Positions 10,001 to 18,344 of a stretch of 64,000 nt of DNA are shown here, in pieces. The DNA comes from Blastochloris tepida (GTDB lineage: Bacteria; Pseudomonadota; Alphaproteobacteria; Rhizobiales; Xanthobacteraceae). Numbering within the stretch: position 1 is the first letter of the stretch; the number at the start of each line of letters is the position of its first letter. Made by a program: the position numbers and the translations under genes. The notes beneath the pieces are model-generated. The model was given only the letters and a program-made list of their open reading frames with translations, searched no databases and was not told the DNA's origin. The stretch is from assembly GCF_003966715.1 (NCBI RefSeq), contig NZ_AP018907.1:1538001-1602000 (forward strand), given 5' to 3'.

Positions 10001-10634
10001 CGCCATCGTCGCCCATTCCACCGATGCCGGGGCGCTGCTGCGTTTCGTCGATGTCTACACCAAGGTCTCCGGCGGCCAGTTCTGGATGGTCATCGATCCG
10101 CCATCCGCCGACGGGCTCGGCCCGCAGGAGGGCGTGCTCAACCTCGCCAATTTCGCGGTACGGGATGCCGGGGTCGACAAGCTCATCGCCTCCGCCCCGG
10201 CCGAGCCGCAGAGGCCGGAAGGACGCTCCGGCGGCCGCCAGGGGAGTTCGCCGGTCAATTTCACCAAGATGCGGGTGGAGTTCGTGCGTGCGCCCTCGCG
10301 CATCACCATCAGCGAGGGGGTGATCTGGGGGCCGCAGATCGGCGCCACCGTGGAGGGGCAGATCGATTACGGCCGCAACGAGATCGGCCTGCGGGGCACC
10401 TTCGTGCCGGCCTATGGGCTGAACAACCTGTTCGCCCGCATCCCGATCGTCGGCCTGTTCATGGGCGGTCCCAATGAGGGGCTGCTCGGCGTGACCTATG
10501 AGGTGGTGGGCTCGCCGTCGGCGCCGACGCTGCGCATCAATCCGATTTCCGCCGTCGCGCCGGGCTTCCTGCGCAAGCTGTTCGAGTTCCGCGGCGCGCC
10601 CGACAAGCCGCCGGCCGACCTCGTGACGCGGTAG
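7098..10634 (+). CDS. Large AsmA/DUF3971 (YhdP-like) envelope protein
   Basis: This 1178-residue protein has a basic N-terminus, one transmembrane segment (LVAACLSVILVVVAASY, about residues 50-70) and a very long periplasmic beta-rich region. It ends in an AsmA-like C-terminal domain (IDYGRNEIGLRGTFVPAYGL, then FLRKLFEFRG). Proteins of this AsmA-like clan (YhdP, TamB) are thought to form a hydrophobic groove bridging the two membranes for phospholipid transport. That role is known for the clan and only inferred here. Start ATG 7098 has AGGTGGAG about 11 bases upstream. The antisense frame is also open for 1200 codons, but that is a GC-rich shadow. Confidence 0.85.
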   Translation: MADSLNGQRPGAQPSTRRWQNMRARFAGLRGWGRRALSWLPDIRRRPRLVAACLSVILVVVAASYTLPWLLRGPLLGQALPWIESSLAKRLGEGYAVSIGAAEGGEDADGLTLLKLHDLTVHGPDGRTVATVPLTEIALEFSGLLGQPNPRRIEMSGAEMLIAIEGGSATLSARPAGQPPQETAPRQPPARPALAVPTTADDIAKPALLAPLVGILEGIERDGFGGLGLSSIGLKNGTLVVDDAGKGRQWRFDNIALSLSRPSEGGVAVTLASGGADGPWSVTATISHEAAEVRALDLVGRDLSPKDLLLAFGLADADLHADSALDVMMRARVARDGTLLAGDAKFRAGAGQIGPRDEPESRLVIDEASADFHWDAQRRTIAIEPVVVQTSQNRTMLSAAVVPPETAEGAWTWRVVRGRMELATERPRDPPLILDRISAYGRIEPAAGIVAIDKVEIGGSTVAAAATATLITAGPNPSLQLGLTGSRMPVHVVKRLWPPVVAPGARAWIMKNVISGTLERGDIAVNSPLDALMNKQLPLPDAGLRAEFVLSDGVVKAVEGLPPLRDFSANAVLTGRTANVTIPRASIESSGRRLELSDGLFEVPDTFPKGAPTNIRFRADGQADALAELMQSDLMRAQGAPQLDPQTTRGAVTVHTQVSLPLIRDVPRSAVSYSLDAQLTGFGADKQVRGQRVEGATIKVTASSKDGVMFKGDGKVGGAPISFEVRQPRPDADTEVRFQTTLDDSARTKFGIDGPAGVLTGSLSLKAQGRMGERESRLAVETDLKDVAITDLVPGWVKPKGKPAKASFTVTEKSGTSVRFDDLVLEGSGALVKGTIELDGSGDPVSVNLPTFQLSDGDRAALKLDRSSDGVLRIALRGDVFDGRGLLKSMLAGPSVSAAASRQRARPRDLDVESKLGVIVGLNGETARQLDFRMTRRNGELRAFALTARIGGEASVKADLRALEGARTAIVAHSTDAGALLRFVDVYTKVSGGQFWMVIDPPSADGLGPQEGVLNLANFAVRDAGVDKLIASAPAEPQRPEGRSGGRQGSSPVNFTKMRVEFVRAPSRITISEGVIWGPQIGATVEGQIDYGRNEIGLRGTFVPAYGLNNLFARIPIVGLFMGGPNEGLLGVTYEVVGSPSAPTLRINPISAVAPGFLRKLFEFRGAPDKPPADLVTR

Positions 10635-10743
10635 GTGGGATTCAAGCTGATGGCCGGGCGCGGGTTGCGGCGCGAAACGCGGCTTTGTAGAAGCTGGACG
10701 AGCCGTTTTCGCGCCGGTCCGGCGCTCATTCCCGAGGGCTTCC

Positions 10744-11031
10744 ATGTCCGTCGATCAGGCCACGGTGCGCCGGGTGGCGCATCTGGCGCGCATTGCCGTC
10801 ACTGACGCCGAGGTGCCGCACCTCCAGGAGGAGCTCAACGCCATCCTGGCCTTTGTCGAGCAGCTCGCCGAGGTCGATGTCTCCGGTGTCGAGCCGATGA
10901 CTTCGGTGACCCCGATGGCGATGAAGATGCGCGAGGACAGGGTGACCGACGGCTTCATCGCCGACAAGGTGCTGGCCAATGCGCCGTCCAGCGACGACGG
11001 CTATTACCTCGTCCCCAAGGTGGTGGAGTGA
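10744..11031 (+). CDS. gatC: Aspartyl/glutamyl-tRNA(Asn/Gln) amidotransferase subunit C
   Basis: GatC is the small subunit holding the GatCAB complex together, which amidates misacylated Glu-tRNA(Gln) and Asp-tRNA(Asn). The 95-residue protein has the family opening ([12 protein letters not shown]), the central [13 protein letters not shown] and the ending MREDRVTDG with VLANAP. It lies directly upstream of gatA with two bases between stop and start, so the two are co-translated. GatB is not next to them. Confidence 0.96.
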   Translation: MSVDQATVRRVAHLARIAVTDAEVPHLQEELNAILAFVEQLAEVDVSGVEPMTSVTPMAMKMREDRVTDGFIADKVLANAPSSDDGYYLVPKVVE

Positions 11032-11033
11032 CG

Positions 11034-12515
11034 ATGTCCGATCTCACCCGCCTGACGCTTGCCGAGGCGCGCGACGCGCTGGCCCGCAAGGAACTCTCCG
11101 CCCGTGAACTGACGGACGCGCACCTCGACGCCATCGCCGGGGCCCGCGCGCTCAATGCCTATGTGCTGGAGACGCCGGAGAAGGCGCTGGCCATGGCCGA
11201 GGCGTCCGACGCCCGCCGCGCCCGCGGCGAGGCTGGGCCGCTCGAGGGCATCCCGCTCGGCGTTAAAGACCTGTTCTGCACCGAGGGCGTGCGCACCACG
11301 GCGTGCTCGAAGATCCTCGGCGCGTTCGTGCCGCCCTACGAATCGACCGTCACCAGCCAGCTCTGGCGCGACGGCGCGGTGATGCTCGGCAAGCTCAACA
11401 ATGACGAGTTCGCCATGGGCTCGTCCAACGAGACCAGCGCCTTCGGCCCGGTGGTCTCGCCGTGGCGGCGGCAGGGATCGGATACCAGGCTGGTGCCGGG
11501 CGGTTCGTCGGGCGGCTCGGCCGCGGCGGTGGCAGCCAACCTGTGCCTGGGCGCCACCGGCACCGACACCGGCGGCTCGATCCGTCAGCCGGCGGCGTTC
11601 ACCGGTACCGTCGGCATCAAGCCGACCTATGGCCGCTGCTCGCGCTGGGGCATCGTGGCATTCGCCTCGTCGCTCGATCAGGCCGGCCCGTTCGCCAAGA
11701 CGGTGCGCGACGCGGCGATCCTGCTGCGCTCGATGGCCGGCCATGACCCGAAGGACACCACTTCCGTCGACCGGCCCGTGCCCGATTACGAGGCGGCGAT
11801 CGGCCGGCCGGTGAAGGGGCTGACCATCGGCATCCCCAAGGAATACCGGGTCGACGGCATGGCGGCCGAGATCGACGCGCTGTGGCAGCAGGGCATCGCC
11901 TGGCTAAAGGAGGCCGGCGCCAGCATCGTCGAGATCTCGCTGCCGCACACCAAATACGCGCTGCCGGCCTATTACATCGTCGCGCCGGCCGAGGCGTCCT
12001 CCAACCTCGCCCGCTATGACGGGGTGCGCTACGGCTTGCGCGTGCCGGGCGAGAGCATCGGCGACATGTACGAGAAGACCCGTGCCGCCGGCTTCGGCCG
12101 CGAGGTGCGGCGCCGCATCATGATCGGCACCTATGTGCTGTCGGCAGGCTATTACGACGCCTATTACCTGCGCGCCCAGAAGGTGCGCACGCTGATCAAG
12201 CGCGACTTCGAGACCGCGTTCGACGCCGGGGTCGACGCGGTGCTGACGCCGGCCACGCCGTCCGCTGCGTTCGGCATCGGCGAGAAGGGCGCGGCCGATC
12301 CGGTCGAGATGTACCTCAACGACGTGTTCACGGTGACGGTGAACATGGCCGGGCTGCCGGGCATCGCGGTGCCGGCCGGCCTCGACGGCCAGGGCCTGCC
12401 GCTGGGCCTGCAGCTGATCGGCCGGCCGTTCGACGAGGAAACGCTGTTCGCGCTCGGCGAGGTGATCGAGCAGGCCGCGGGGCGGTTCGTGGCGCCGGAG
12501 GCGTGGTGGGCGTGA
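11034..12515 (+). CDS. gatA: Aspartyl/glutamyl-tRNA amidotransferase subunit A
   Basis: GatA is the amidase subunit that hydrolyses glutamine to supply ammonia for tRNA-dependent amidation. The 493-residue protein has the amidase signature: catalytic lysine in PLGVKDLF, the glycine-serine loop [13 protein letters not shown] and the downstream [13 protein letters not shown], which give the Lys-cisSer-Ser triad. ATG 11034 was preferred over the GTG at 11028 because GGTGGAG sits six bases ahead of it. It follows gatC in an operon. Confidence 0.97.
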   Translation: MSDLTRLTLAEARDALARKELSARELTDAHLDAIAGARALNAYVLETPEKALAMAEASDARRARGEAGPLEGIPLGVKDLFCTEGVRTTACSKILGAFVPPYESTVTSQLWRDGAVMLGKLNNDEFAMGSSNETSAFGPVVSPWRRQGSDTRLVPGGSSGGSAAAVAANLCLGATGTDTGGSIRQPAAFTGTVGIKPTYGRCSRWGIVAFASSLDQAGPFAKTVRDAAILLRSMAGHDPKDTTSVDRPVPDYEAAIGRPVKGLTIGIPKEYRVDGMAAEIDALWQQGIAWLKEAGASIVEISLPHTKYALPAYYIVAPAEASSNLARYDGVRYGLRVPGESIGDMYEKTRAAGFGREVRRRIMIGTYVLSAGYYDAYYLRAQKVRTLIKRDFETAFDAGVDAVLTPATPSAAFGIGEKGAADPVEMYLNDVFTVTVNMAGLPGIAVPAGLDGQGLPLGLQLIGRPFDEETLFALGEVIEQAAGRFVAPEAWWA

Positions 12516-12557
12516 GAGTCCGGTGACGCAGACGCCTCCGGCGGCCTCGTCCGCCAG

Positions 12558-12632
12558 GGTGCAATAGCGAAGCGTATTGCACCGAAACCGCGCGAGCCGG
12601 TGGAAAACGGGCCGGCGCAATACTATTGCGCC
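12558..12632. repeat. Pair of related short palindromes downstream of gatA
   Basis: Two look-alike inverted repeats lie here. The first is GGTGCAATA / TATTGCACC with an 8-base spacer (12558-12583). The second is GGCGCAATA / TATTGCGCC around a single base (12614-12632). The pair fills the gap between the convergent ends of gatA and the Uma2 gene. Neither has a clear T tract, so they look more like a palindromic intergenic repeat than a canonical terminator. Confidence 0.6.
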
Positions 12633-13199
12633 CTACGAGCCATCGGCATCTGTCGAATAGATTTCGCCGAGCGGAACCGTCAGCCCCAGGCTGGGTAGGG
12701 GGATCACGGCGTCGCGGCCGACCAGCATCTCCGGCTCTTCGGGAAAACCACCCTCGGCCATGCGCGACCACAGCCACGCCCGCGGCTCGTCCTGCGACAG
12801 CACGACATAGGCGTGAAGGCTCGGCAGCGAGGTGTATTCGCGCACCTTGGCCCCGAAGTCGGTGGCAATCGTGGAGGGCGAGCCCACTTCGGCGATCAGC
12901 AGCGGCGATACGGCGGTGAGGCCCTTGGGATCCGAGCTTTGCACGTCGACCGCCACGTCGGGATAGCGCACCGACCGGCCGGCCCGGATCGCAAGCTCGG
13001 CCATCGCGACGTGATAGCGGCGCCTGTCGAGCGCGGCGTGCAGCAAGACAAACAGGTTGCCGGCGATCTCGCGGTGGGCCTTGGAGGCCCCGGTCATCAT
13101 CACGATGCGGCCCTCGCTCAGCTCGCAGCGCTGGTTCTGCAAAGCCGGGTGGTGGAGGAACTCGTCCGGCGTCAGCGGGGGCAGGGTCCGGATGTTCAT
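12633..13199 (-). CDS. Uma2 family (DUF820) putative endonuclease
   Basis: The 188-residue protein is of the Uma2/DUF820 type, a PD-(D/E)XK nuclease-like fold abundant in cyanobacteria and scattered in Proteobacteria. Visible family features are LTPDEFL, CELSEGRIVMM, RYPDVAVDV (Asp of the active site), LIAEVGSPST (Glu) and KVREYTSLPSLHAYVVL (Lys). The usual EVLSPST is EVGSPST here. Biological function and substrate are not established for this family. It ends next to the two palindromes after gatA. It may be a mobile accessory gene, but base composition is like its neighbours. Confidence 0.82.
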   Translation of the reverse strand: MNIRTLPPLTPDEFLHHPALQNQRCELSEGRIVMMTGASKAHREIAGNLFVLLHAALDRRRYHVAMAELAIRAGRSVRYPDVAVDVQSSDPKGLTAVSPLLIAEVGSPSTIATDFGAKVREYTSLPSLHAYVVLSQDEPRAWLWSRMAEGGFPEEPEMLVGRDAVIPLPSLGLTVPLGEIYSTDADGS

Positions 13200-13360
13200 G
13201 ACGGAAGGCTCCTAGCTGGGACCATCCTACCAGAAACGCCGGACCCCGCAGAATGCCGTTTCATGGGCAGCCAACGTATTGCTCAGGCCCTCGCCGTCGC
13301 TCCGTTCCGGACCCGCTGCGGCTTCCTCAGCTTGCGCTTCGCCCAGATCAGGAGACCGGT

Positions 13361-14221
13361 TCAGAGCAGGCCGATCAGGGCGAACGAGGTGATCACATTG
13401 ATGATGCTGCCGATTGAGCCGCCGAACGTGCCCTCGTGGATCAGTCGCGGCCAGTTCGCGGGCAGGGGCGTCACGTTCTCCCGCGTCACGGTGTAGACCA
13501 CCGGGCCGCCGCCCTCGATGATGCGGGCCATGAGCTGGCCGCCGCGCGTGCGGATCCAGGTGACGCCCGCGAGGTCGTGATCGTCCGCGATCATCCGCAC
13601 CGCCTCGATCAGGCTCGGCGTGCCGGCGCCCTTTGCCGGCGGCGGGCCGGACAAGGTGATGCCGAACGCCATCAGCAGGCCGGTCAGCGGGCTCAGGATC
13701 ACCAGCGGCAGCAGGAACCAGGCGATGCCCTTGTGCCAGCCGGACAGGCTGTTGCGCAGCCTGGGCAGGCCCATCAGGACGCCGATGGCGATCAGCACCA
13801 GCATGGCGATGGTCGAGGCCGTCACCACCCAGCCCAGGTCGAACACGAAATGCTCGTGCAGGCGCCGCGCCGTCATGAACAGGCTCGACCACCCTGGGGA
13901 AGCAGGGTCCAGCCGCTCGCTGGTCGCGAGGTCGATCACGGTCCCGGCGCCGGGCGCGCCATGGCCGCCAGGAGTGCCGGACATCAGCGTCAAGGTGCCG
14001 TCGAGCGGGCTGATCATCAGTCCGCGCGCCTGGCCCTGGGGGTCGTGCTTCGCGACGATCTGCTCGACATCGGCCAGGGCCAGCGACCCCGGTTGGATGG
14101 CCGAGCGGCTGGCGGCCGGCTCGAACGACAGGATCAGTCCGGTCACCAGGACGACAAACAGCGGCAGTGCGAAGACGAGCGTCGTCCAACGGTGGAGAAG
14201 ATGCAGCAGGTTCTTGTTCAC
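13361..14221 (-). CDS. PepSY-associated transmembrane protein
   Basis: This 286-residue inner-membrane protein starts with the signature of PepSY_TM proteins (LLHLLHRWTTLVFALPLFVV, then TGLILSFE). It has a periplasmic region, further hydrophobic segments near residues 140-165 and 180-205 (with SPLTGLLMAFG), and one near the C-terminus. Such proteins often accompany TonB-dependent siderophore receptors and are thought to act as ferric reductases or in iron release. The GTG at 14221 was chosen because GAGG lies six bases before it; a TTG at 14233 is possible. A Fur-like palindrome lies about 130 bp upstream. It is shorter than the usual 370-450 residues, so it may be a small subtype. Confidence 0.78.
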   Translation of the reverse strand: MNKNLLHLLHRWTTLVFALPLFVVLVTGLILSFEPAASRSAIQPGSLALADVEQIVAKHDPQGQARGLMISPLDGTLTLMSGTPGGHGAPGAGTVIDLATSERLDPASPGWSSLFMTARRLHEHFVFDLGWVVTASTIAMLVLIAIGVLMGLPRLRNSLSGWHKGIAWFLLPLVILSPLTGLLMAFGITLSGPPPAKGAGTPSLIEAVRMIADDHDLAGVTWIRTRGGQLMARIIEGGGPVVYTVTRENVTPLPANWPRLIHEGTFGGSIGSIINVITSFALIGLL

Positions 14222-14345
14222 GGGATGCCTCAATGTCGAATGATTGAAAAGTCTTCGCGCCCTGACTTGCTGAACTCAAGTGAAAGCTTGGTAAGGAGCC
14301 GCATGCTCTTGATGCTGTGCGGCTTATTGTTGCAAGGTCAACCAG

Positions 14346-14368
14346 TTTTTGCGAGTGACTCGCGGAAA
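14346..14368. promoter_or_regulatory. Candidate Fur-type operator
   Basis: TTTTTGCGAG-TGA-CTCGCGGAAAA is an imperfect dyad with a perfect GCGAG/CTCGC core at 14351-14363. The spacing and TGCGA half-sites resemble alphaproteobacterial Fur boxes. It lies upstream of the PepSY gene, whose family is commonly iron-controlled. It also lies about 115 bp ahead of the FliK-like gene on the other strand. Confidence 0.4.
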
Positions 14369-14482
14369 ATGCTGCTCCGTCCGCGCTTCGTCGTGCTGCA
14401 GCCCGCGGATCCGCAACACGACGAATCGGTTCCCCGCTCGTGATAGAGTGCAGGTGCAGGCAATCGGGCGGGAGGCAGGGAA

Positions 14483-15841
14483 GTGGCGGAGCAGGTGACG
14501 CCGGTCGGCGCCATCACGGCGCTGCCCAATACCCGCGGGCAGATTCCGGCCCTGACCGCCGGGCTGGTGGCGGATGCACGTGTCCTGGCGCTCATGGACA
14601 GCGGCATGGTGCGTCTGGCCATTGCCGGCCGGGTGATCGAGGTCGCCACTTCCGCCCAGCTCACACCCGGCCAGACCGTTCGCATGCTGGTCGAGGAGGA
14701 GGGCGGCGCGCTCAAACTGTCGGTGGTCGAGCGCGCTGTCCCGCAGAGCCTGCCGCCGGGCGAGACCGCCCGTTCGGCGTGGCCAGCGACGGATACTGTT
14801 CCGGTTCCGGTGCTCAGCCGCGCGCTGTCCGGCCTGATGGCGCGGCAGGCCGGTCTGGCGCCGCTGTTTGCCGATCTGGCGCGGATCGTCGAGGAGCCCC
14901 CTTCGGGCGGACGGGCGCCCGCTTTGCCGGCGGGCGTGATCGCCGCCGCCGCCGCTGTGCTCGAATTCCGGGTTCAGGCCGCCGATGCCGGCGACCCGGC
15001 ACAGATCCTGGCTTCGTTTCTCCGGTCCGGCGTGTTCCATGAGGCTGCCCAGCGGCCGGGGCCGGCGAACCAGCCGGAGACGACGTTGCGGTCGCTGATG
15101 GCGCTGCTGACTCAGGCGGCGGACGGGACGGCTCCAACGCCGCCGCCGGGCGAACCCGCGCCGCCGGCCGATCTCAAATCGGCGCTGATCAACCTTCGTT
15201 CGGCGCTGCTGGCGGCGCTCGGCGAGGACGCGCCGCGCCTGTCGGCCTCCGTGCCGGCGACCGGCGAGGCGGTGCGGCCGCCGCGCCAGGGCACCATCCC
15301 GCACGGCCAGCCGGCCGCGGCGCCGCTCATCGCCGCGGACGCGCCGCCGCGCGACGCGCTGCGGACACTGCTGGCCGAGACCGAAGGGGCGCTGGCCCGG
15401 CTGTCGCTCACGCAACTTGCTTCCACCGATGCAGAGCCGATCCTGCCCGGCCGCGGCGAGGCTCCCACCCAGCCCGGCTGGACGTTCGAGGTGCCGCTGG
15501 CGGCCGAGGGCCGCACCAGCATCGCCCAGATCGAGATCCGCCCGGATGACGGTCACACGCCCGCCGGAGCCGAACCGGGCCGGGGCTGGAGCATCCGCTT
15601 CTCGATCGACGTCGAGCCGGTCGGCCCGGTGCATGCGCTGCTGACGCTGAAGGGCGCGAACCTCGCCGTCTCGCTGTGGGCGGAGCGACCGGCGACGGCG
15701 GAACTTCTTCAGGCCGGGGAGGGCGGGTTCGCCGCCGCTCTGGCCGAGCAGGAGCTGACGCTCGATCGCCTGCTGGTCCGCAACGGCCGGCCGGATGCGC
15801 CGCCGCCCCCCACCCGCCATCTGGTCGACCGCGTGACATGA
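14483..15841 (+). CDS. fliK: Flagellar hook-length control protein FliK-like
   Basis: The 452-residue protein is alanine- and proline-rich, with a variable N-terminal two-thirds and a conserved C-terminal domain of the FliK type (about residues 330-430: GWTFEVPLAAEGRTSIAQIE ... VHALLTLKGANLAVSLWAE). FliK measures hook length and makes the export gate switch substrates. A GTG start at 14483 is supported by GGAGG seven bases upstream. It overlaps by ATGA with a gene for an FlhB C-terminal-like protein, a pairing common in Proteobacteria outside the main flagellar cluster. Function in hook control is inferred from the domain only. Confidence 0.75.
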   Translation: MAEQVTPVGAITALPNTRGQIPALTAGLVADARVLALMDSGMVRLAIAGRVIEVATSAQLTPGQTVRMLVEEEGGALKLSVVERAVPQSLPPGETARSAWPATDTVPVPVLSRALSGLMARQAGLAPLFADLARIVEEPPSGGRAPALPAGVIAAAAAVLEFRVQAADAGDPAQILASFLRSGVFHEAAQRPGPANQPETTLRSLMALLTQAADGTAPTPPPGEPAPPADLKSALINLRSALLAALGEDAPRLSASVPATGEAVRPPRQGTIPHGQPAAAPLIAADAPPRDALRTLLAETEGALARLSLTQLASTDAEPILPGRGEAPTQPGWTFEVPLAAEGRTSIAQIEIRPDDGHTPAGAEPGRGWSIRFSIDVEPVGPVHALLTLKGANLAVSLWAERPATAELLQAGEGGFAAALAEQELTLDRLLVRNGRPDAPPPPTRHLVDRVT

Positions 15842-16110
15842 GCGACACCGAGAAGATCCCGGTTGCCGTGGCGCTGGAATACGAAACCGGCAGCATCCCG
15901 CGCGTCACCGCCAAGGGGCGCGGCGCGGTGGCCGAGGCGATCATCGCCAAGGCCGAAGAGAGCGGCGTGCACCTGGAGGAGAACGCGGCACTGGCGCAGG
16001 CGCTGTCGCGCGTCGAGCTCGATGCCGAAATCCCCGAGGAACTCTACCGCGCCGTCGCCACGGTGATCGCCTTCGTGCTGCGCGCCGGCAAGCTCACGCG
16101 GCGCGAATAG
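15838..16110 (+). CDS. FlhB C-terminal-domain-like protein (FlhX/FhlB type)
   Basis: This 90-residue protein matches the cytoplasmic C-terminal domain of FlhB/YscU export-switch proteins (IPVAVALEYETGSIPRVTAKG ... EIPEELYRAVATVIAFVLR). The autocleavage NPTH site of full FlhB is absent. Stand-alone homologues can partly stand in for the FlhB C-terminus and may interact with FliK. Its ATG overlaps the stop of the FliK-like gene, which supports a joint function. The frame opens further upstream in fliK, but only the part from 15838 resembles the family. Confidence 0.85.
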   Translation: MSDTEKIPVAVALEYETGSIPRVTAKGRGAVAEAIIAKAEESGVHLEENAALAQALSRVELDAEIPEELYRAVATVIAFVLRAGKLTRRE

Positions 16111-16122
16111 TGTTCGGCTATT

Positions 16123-16162
16123 GTGAACGGGTCTCCGGCCGACGGGCGGGAGACCCGTTCAC
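16123..16162. terminator. Convergent terminator-like hairpin
   Basis: A perfect 14-bp inverted repeat (GTGAACGGGTCTCC / GGAGACCCGTTCAC) with a 12-base loop separates the converging flhB-C-like and htpG genes. There is no strong T tract, but position and stem strength fit a shared terminator. Confidence 0.6.
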
Positions 16163-16171
16163 GTCTCGCGT

Positions 16172-18121
16172 TCAGCCTGCGGCGGGAAGCCCGCGGCCGA
16201 TGAGCCGTCCCAGCCGCTCGACATAGGTCCTGGGATCGCGCGGCCGGTCGCCGTCGAGAATGCGGGCCTCGTCCAGCAGCAGATGCGCGACATCCTCGCG
16301 CAGCGACTGCTCCTGTTCGCCGAGGCCGGCGAGGCGCACGATCCGCTCGTGGCGCGGATTGACCTCCAGGATCGGCTTGGCGGCGGTGCCGAGCCGGCCG
16401 GCGCTGGCCAGGATCTTCTCAAGCTGGCGGTCGGGCCCGGCCTCGGAGGCGACGATGCACACCGCCGAGTCGGTGAGGCGGTCGGAGGCGCGCACGTCCG
16501 CGACATCGTCGCCAAGCGAGGTCTTGATGAAGGCGAGGAAGTCGGCCACCGCGGGCGGAACCTCGGGCGCCGCCGGGGTTGAGGCATCGAGCAGCGGGAT
16601 CGCCGCGAGGTCGGCCGCGCCCTGCGTCACCGACCGGAACGGCTTGCCCTCGAAATCCGGGCCGAGCGTCACCCAGAACGAGTCGACGGGATCGTCGAGC
16701 AGCAGCACCTCGATGCCGCGGGCGCGGAAGCCTTCGAGGTGCGGCGAGGCGGCGAGGCGCGCGGCGTCGTCACCGGCGATGTAATAGATCGCCGTCTGGT
16801 TCTCGCGCAGCGCGCCGGCATAGTCCTTGAGGCTGCGCCAGTCGTCGCCCGAGGCGGTGGTCTTGAAGCGGGCGAGGCCGAGCAGCGTTTCGCGGCGCTC
16901 GAAATCCTCGCACAGCCCTTCCTTCAGCACCGCGCCGAAATTGGCCCACACGTCCGCATAGGCCGTCCCGTCGCGGCCGGCGAGCTTCTCCAGCACGCTC
17001 AGCACCCGCCCGGTGACGCTCTTGCGGATCGCCGCGAGCACCGGGCTCTCCTGGATCATCTCGCGCGAGACGTTGAGCGGCAGGTCGGCGGAATCGACGA
17101 GGCCGCGGACGAAGCGCAGATAGCGCGGCAGGATCTCGGCATCGTCAGTGATGAAGACACGCTTCACATAGAGCTTGAGCCGGCCCTTGCGCTCGGGGTC
17201 GGAGAGGTCGAACGGCTTCACCGAGGGCACGAAGGCGAGCAGCGAATATTCCTGCCGGCCCTCGGCATGGACATGGATGGTGAGCGCGGGCGTATCGAAC
17301 TGGCCGGCGGCGCTGCGGTAGAAGTCGGTGTATTCGTCGGCGGTGATCTCGGACTTCGGCTTGGTCCACAGCGCCGCGCCGTCAGTCACCTCAGACGCCT
17401 CGCCGCCGGGCTTGTCGATCAGCGTGATCGGCACCGGCACGTGGCCGGACTGGTCCTTGATGATGCGCTGGAGCCTGAAGCGCTCGGTGTAGGGCTTGGC
17501 GTCCTCCATCAGATGCAGCACCACGCGGGTGCCGCGGGCAGGGGCCTCCGCAAGCTCGACCGGAGTCACCGTGAAGGTGCCCTTGCCGTCGGAGGACCAC
17601 TGCCACGCCTCGTCGCTGCCGGCGCGGCGCGAGATGACGTCCACCTTGTCCGCCACCATGAAGGCCGAATAGAAGCCGACGCCGAACTGGCCGATCAGAT
17701 TGGTGGTATCGCCCTGGGCGGCGTCGAGCCGCTCCAGGAACGCCTTGGTGCCGGAATGGGCGATGGTGCCGAGCGCCTGGATCAGCTCGGCCCTGCTCAT
17801 GCCGATGCCGTTGTCCTCGAGCGTGAGGCGGTGCGCATCGGCATCGATGGCGAGCGTGATGCGCGGCTTGGGATCGTCGCCGAGCAGGCCGGGATTGGCG
17901 ATCGCCTCGTAGCGCAGCCGCTCGCAGGCGTCGGCTGCATTCGAGATCAGCTCGCGCAGAAACACGTCGCGGTCCGAATAGACCGAATGCACCATCATGT
18001 GCAGCAGGCGCGCGACGTTGGCGGCGAAGGCGCGGCTCTCGCCGGGAGCCGCTTCGGGCTTGGACGTTTCAGAGGGGGTCTCAGTGGTCGTGACAGGATC
18101 GGTCATGGCAGGTTCCGTCAT
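16172..18121 (-). CDS. htpG: Molecular chaperone HtpG (Hsp90)
   Basis: HtpG is the bacterial Hsp90, an ATP-driven chaperone dimer. The 649-residue protein has the GHKL ATPase motifs: ELISNAADACERLRYEA, LEDNGIGMSRAELI and IGQFGVGFYSAFMVADKV. The middle and C-terminal domains follow (NVSREMIQESPVL). The frame opens at 18205, but the sequence before ATG 18121 is unlike Hsp90. A second ATG at 18106 is equally possible. The N-terminus is a little longer than in E. coli because of a Thr/Pro-rich leader. It is transcribed alone, divergent from the aldo/keto reductase. Confidence 0.96.
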   Translation of the reverse strand: MTEPAMTDPVTTTETPSETSKPEAAPGESRAFAANVARLLHMMVHSVYSDRDVFLRELISNAADACERLRYEAIANPGLLGDDPKPRITLAIDADAHRLTLEDNGIGMSRAELIQALGTIAHSGTKAFLERLDAAQGDTTNLIGQFGVGFYSAFMVADKVDVISRRAGSDEAWQWSSDGKGTFTVTPVELAEAPARGTRVVLHLMEDAKPYTERFRLQRIIKDQSGHVPVPITLIDKPGGEASEVTDGAALWTKPKSEITADEYTDFYRSAAGQFDTPALTIHVHAEGRQEYSLLAFVPSVKPFDLSDPERKGRLKLYVKRVFITDDAEILPRYLRFVRGLVDSADLPLNVSREMIQESPVLAAIRKSVTGRVLSVLEKLAGRDGTAYADVWANFGAVLKEGLCEDFERRETLLGLARFKTTASGDDWRSLKDYAGALRENQTAIYYIAGDDAARLAASPHLEGFRARGIEVLLLDDPVDSFWVTLGPDFEGKPFRSVTQGAADLAAIPLLDASTPAAPEVPPAVADFLAFIKTSLGDDVADVRASDRLTDSAVCIVASEAGPDRQLEKILASAGRLGTAAKPILEVNPRHERIVRLAGLGEQEQSLREDVAHLLLDEARILDGDRPRDPRTYVERLGRLIGRGLPAAG

Positions 18122-18344
18122 CGCAGTTGCGTAATGGCAAGTTCCATAAGGGCAGGTCTGGTCCCGCTCGAATTGATCGGCCCCGAAATGGCAAGAGCAT
18201 TGCAAAACTTCAAGAGGGCCCGAATGTTGCGCGCACCATTGACGGTATCATGGTCCGATTTCACGGGCGCTGAGCGGCTGCGCTCAAGATCGGAAATTTG
18301 AAATACCCGGGGCGTGGTCCATTTCAATTGGCAAGGAGAGGTTC

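Noticed and set aside
7110..10745. A 1211-codon minus-strand open frame, and others like it at 23176-25992, 46761-49442 and 56352-58946
   Set aside because: They are antisense or out-of-frame shadows of clear genes in GC-rich DNA, with Arg/Gly/His-rich low-complexity products and no family motifs.
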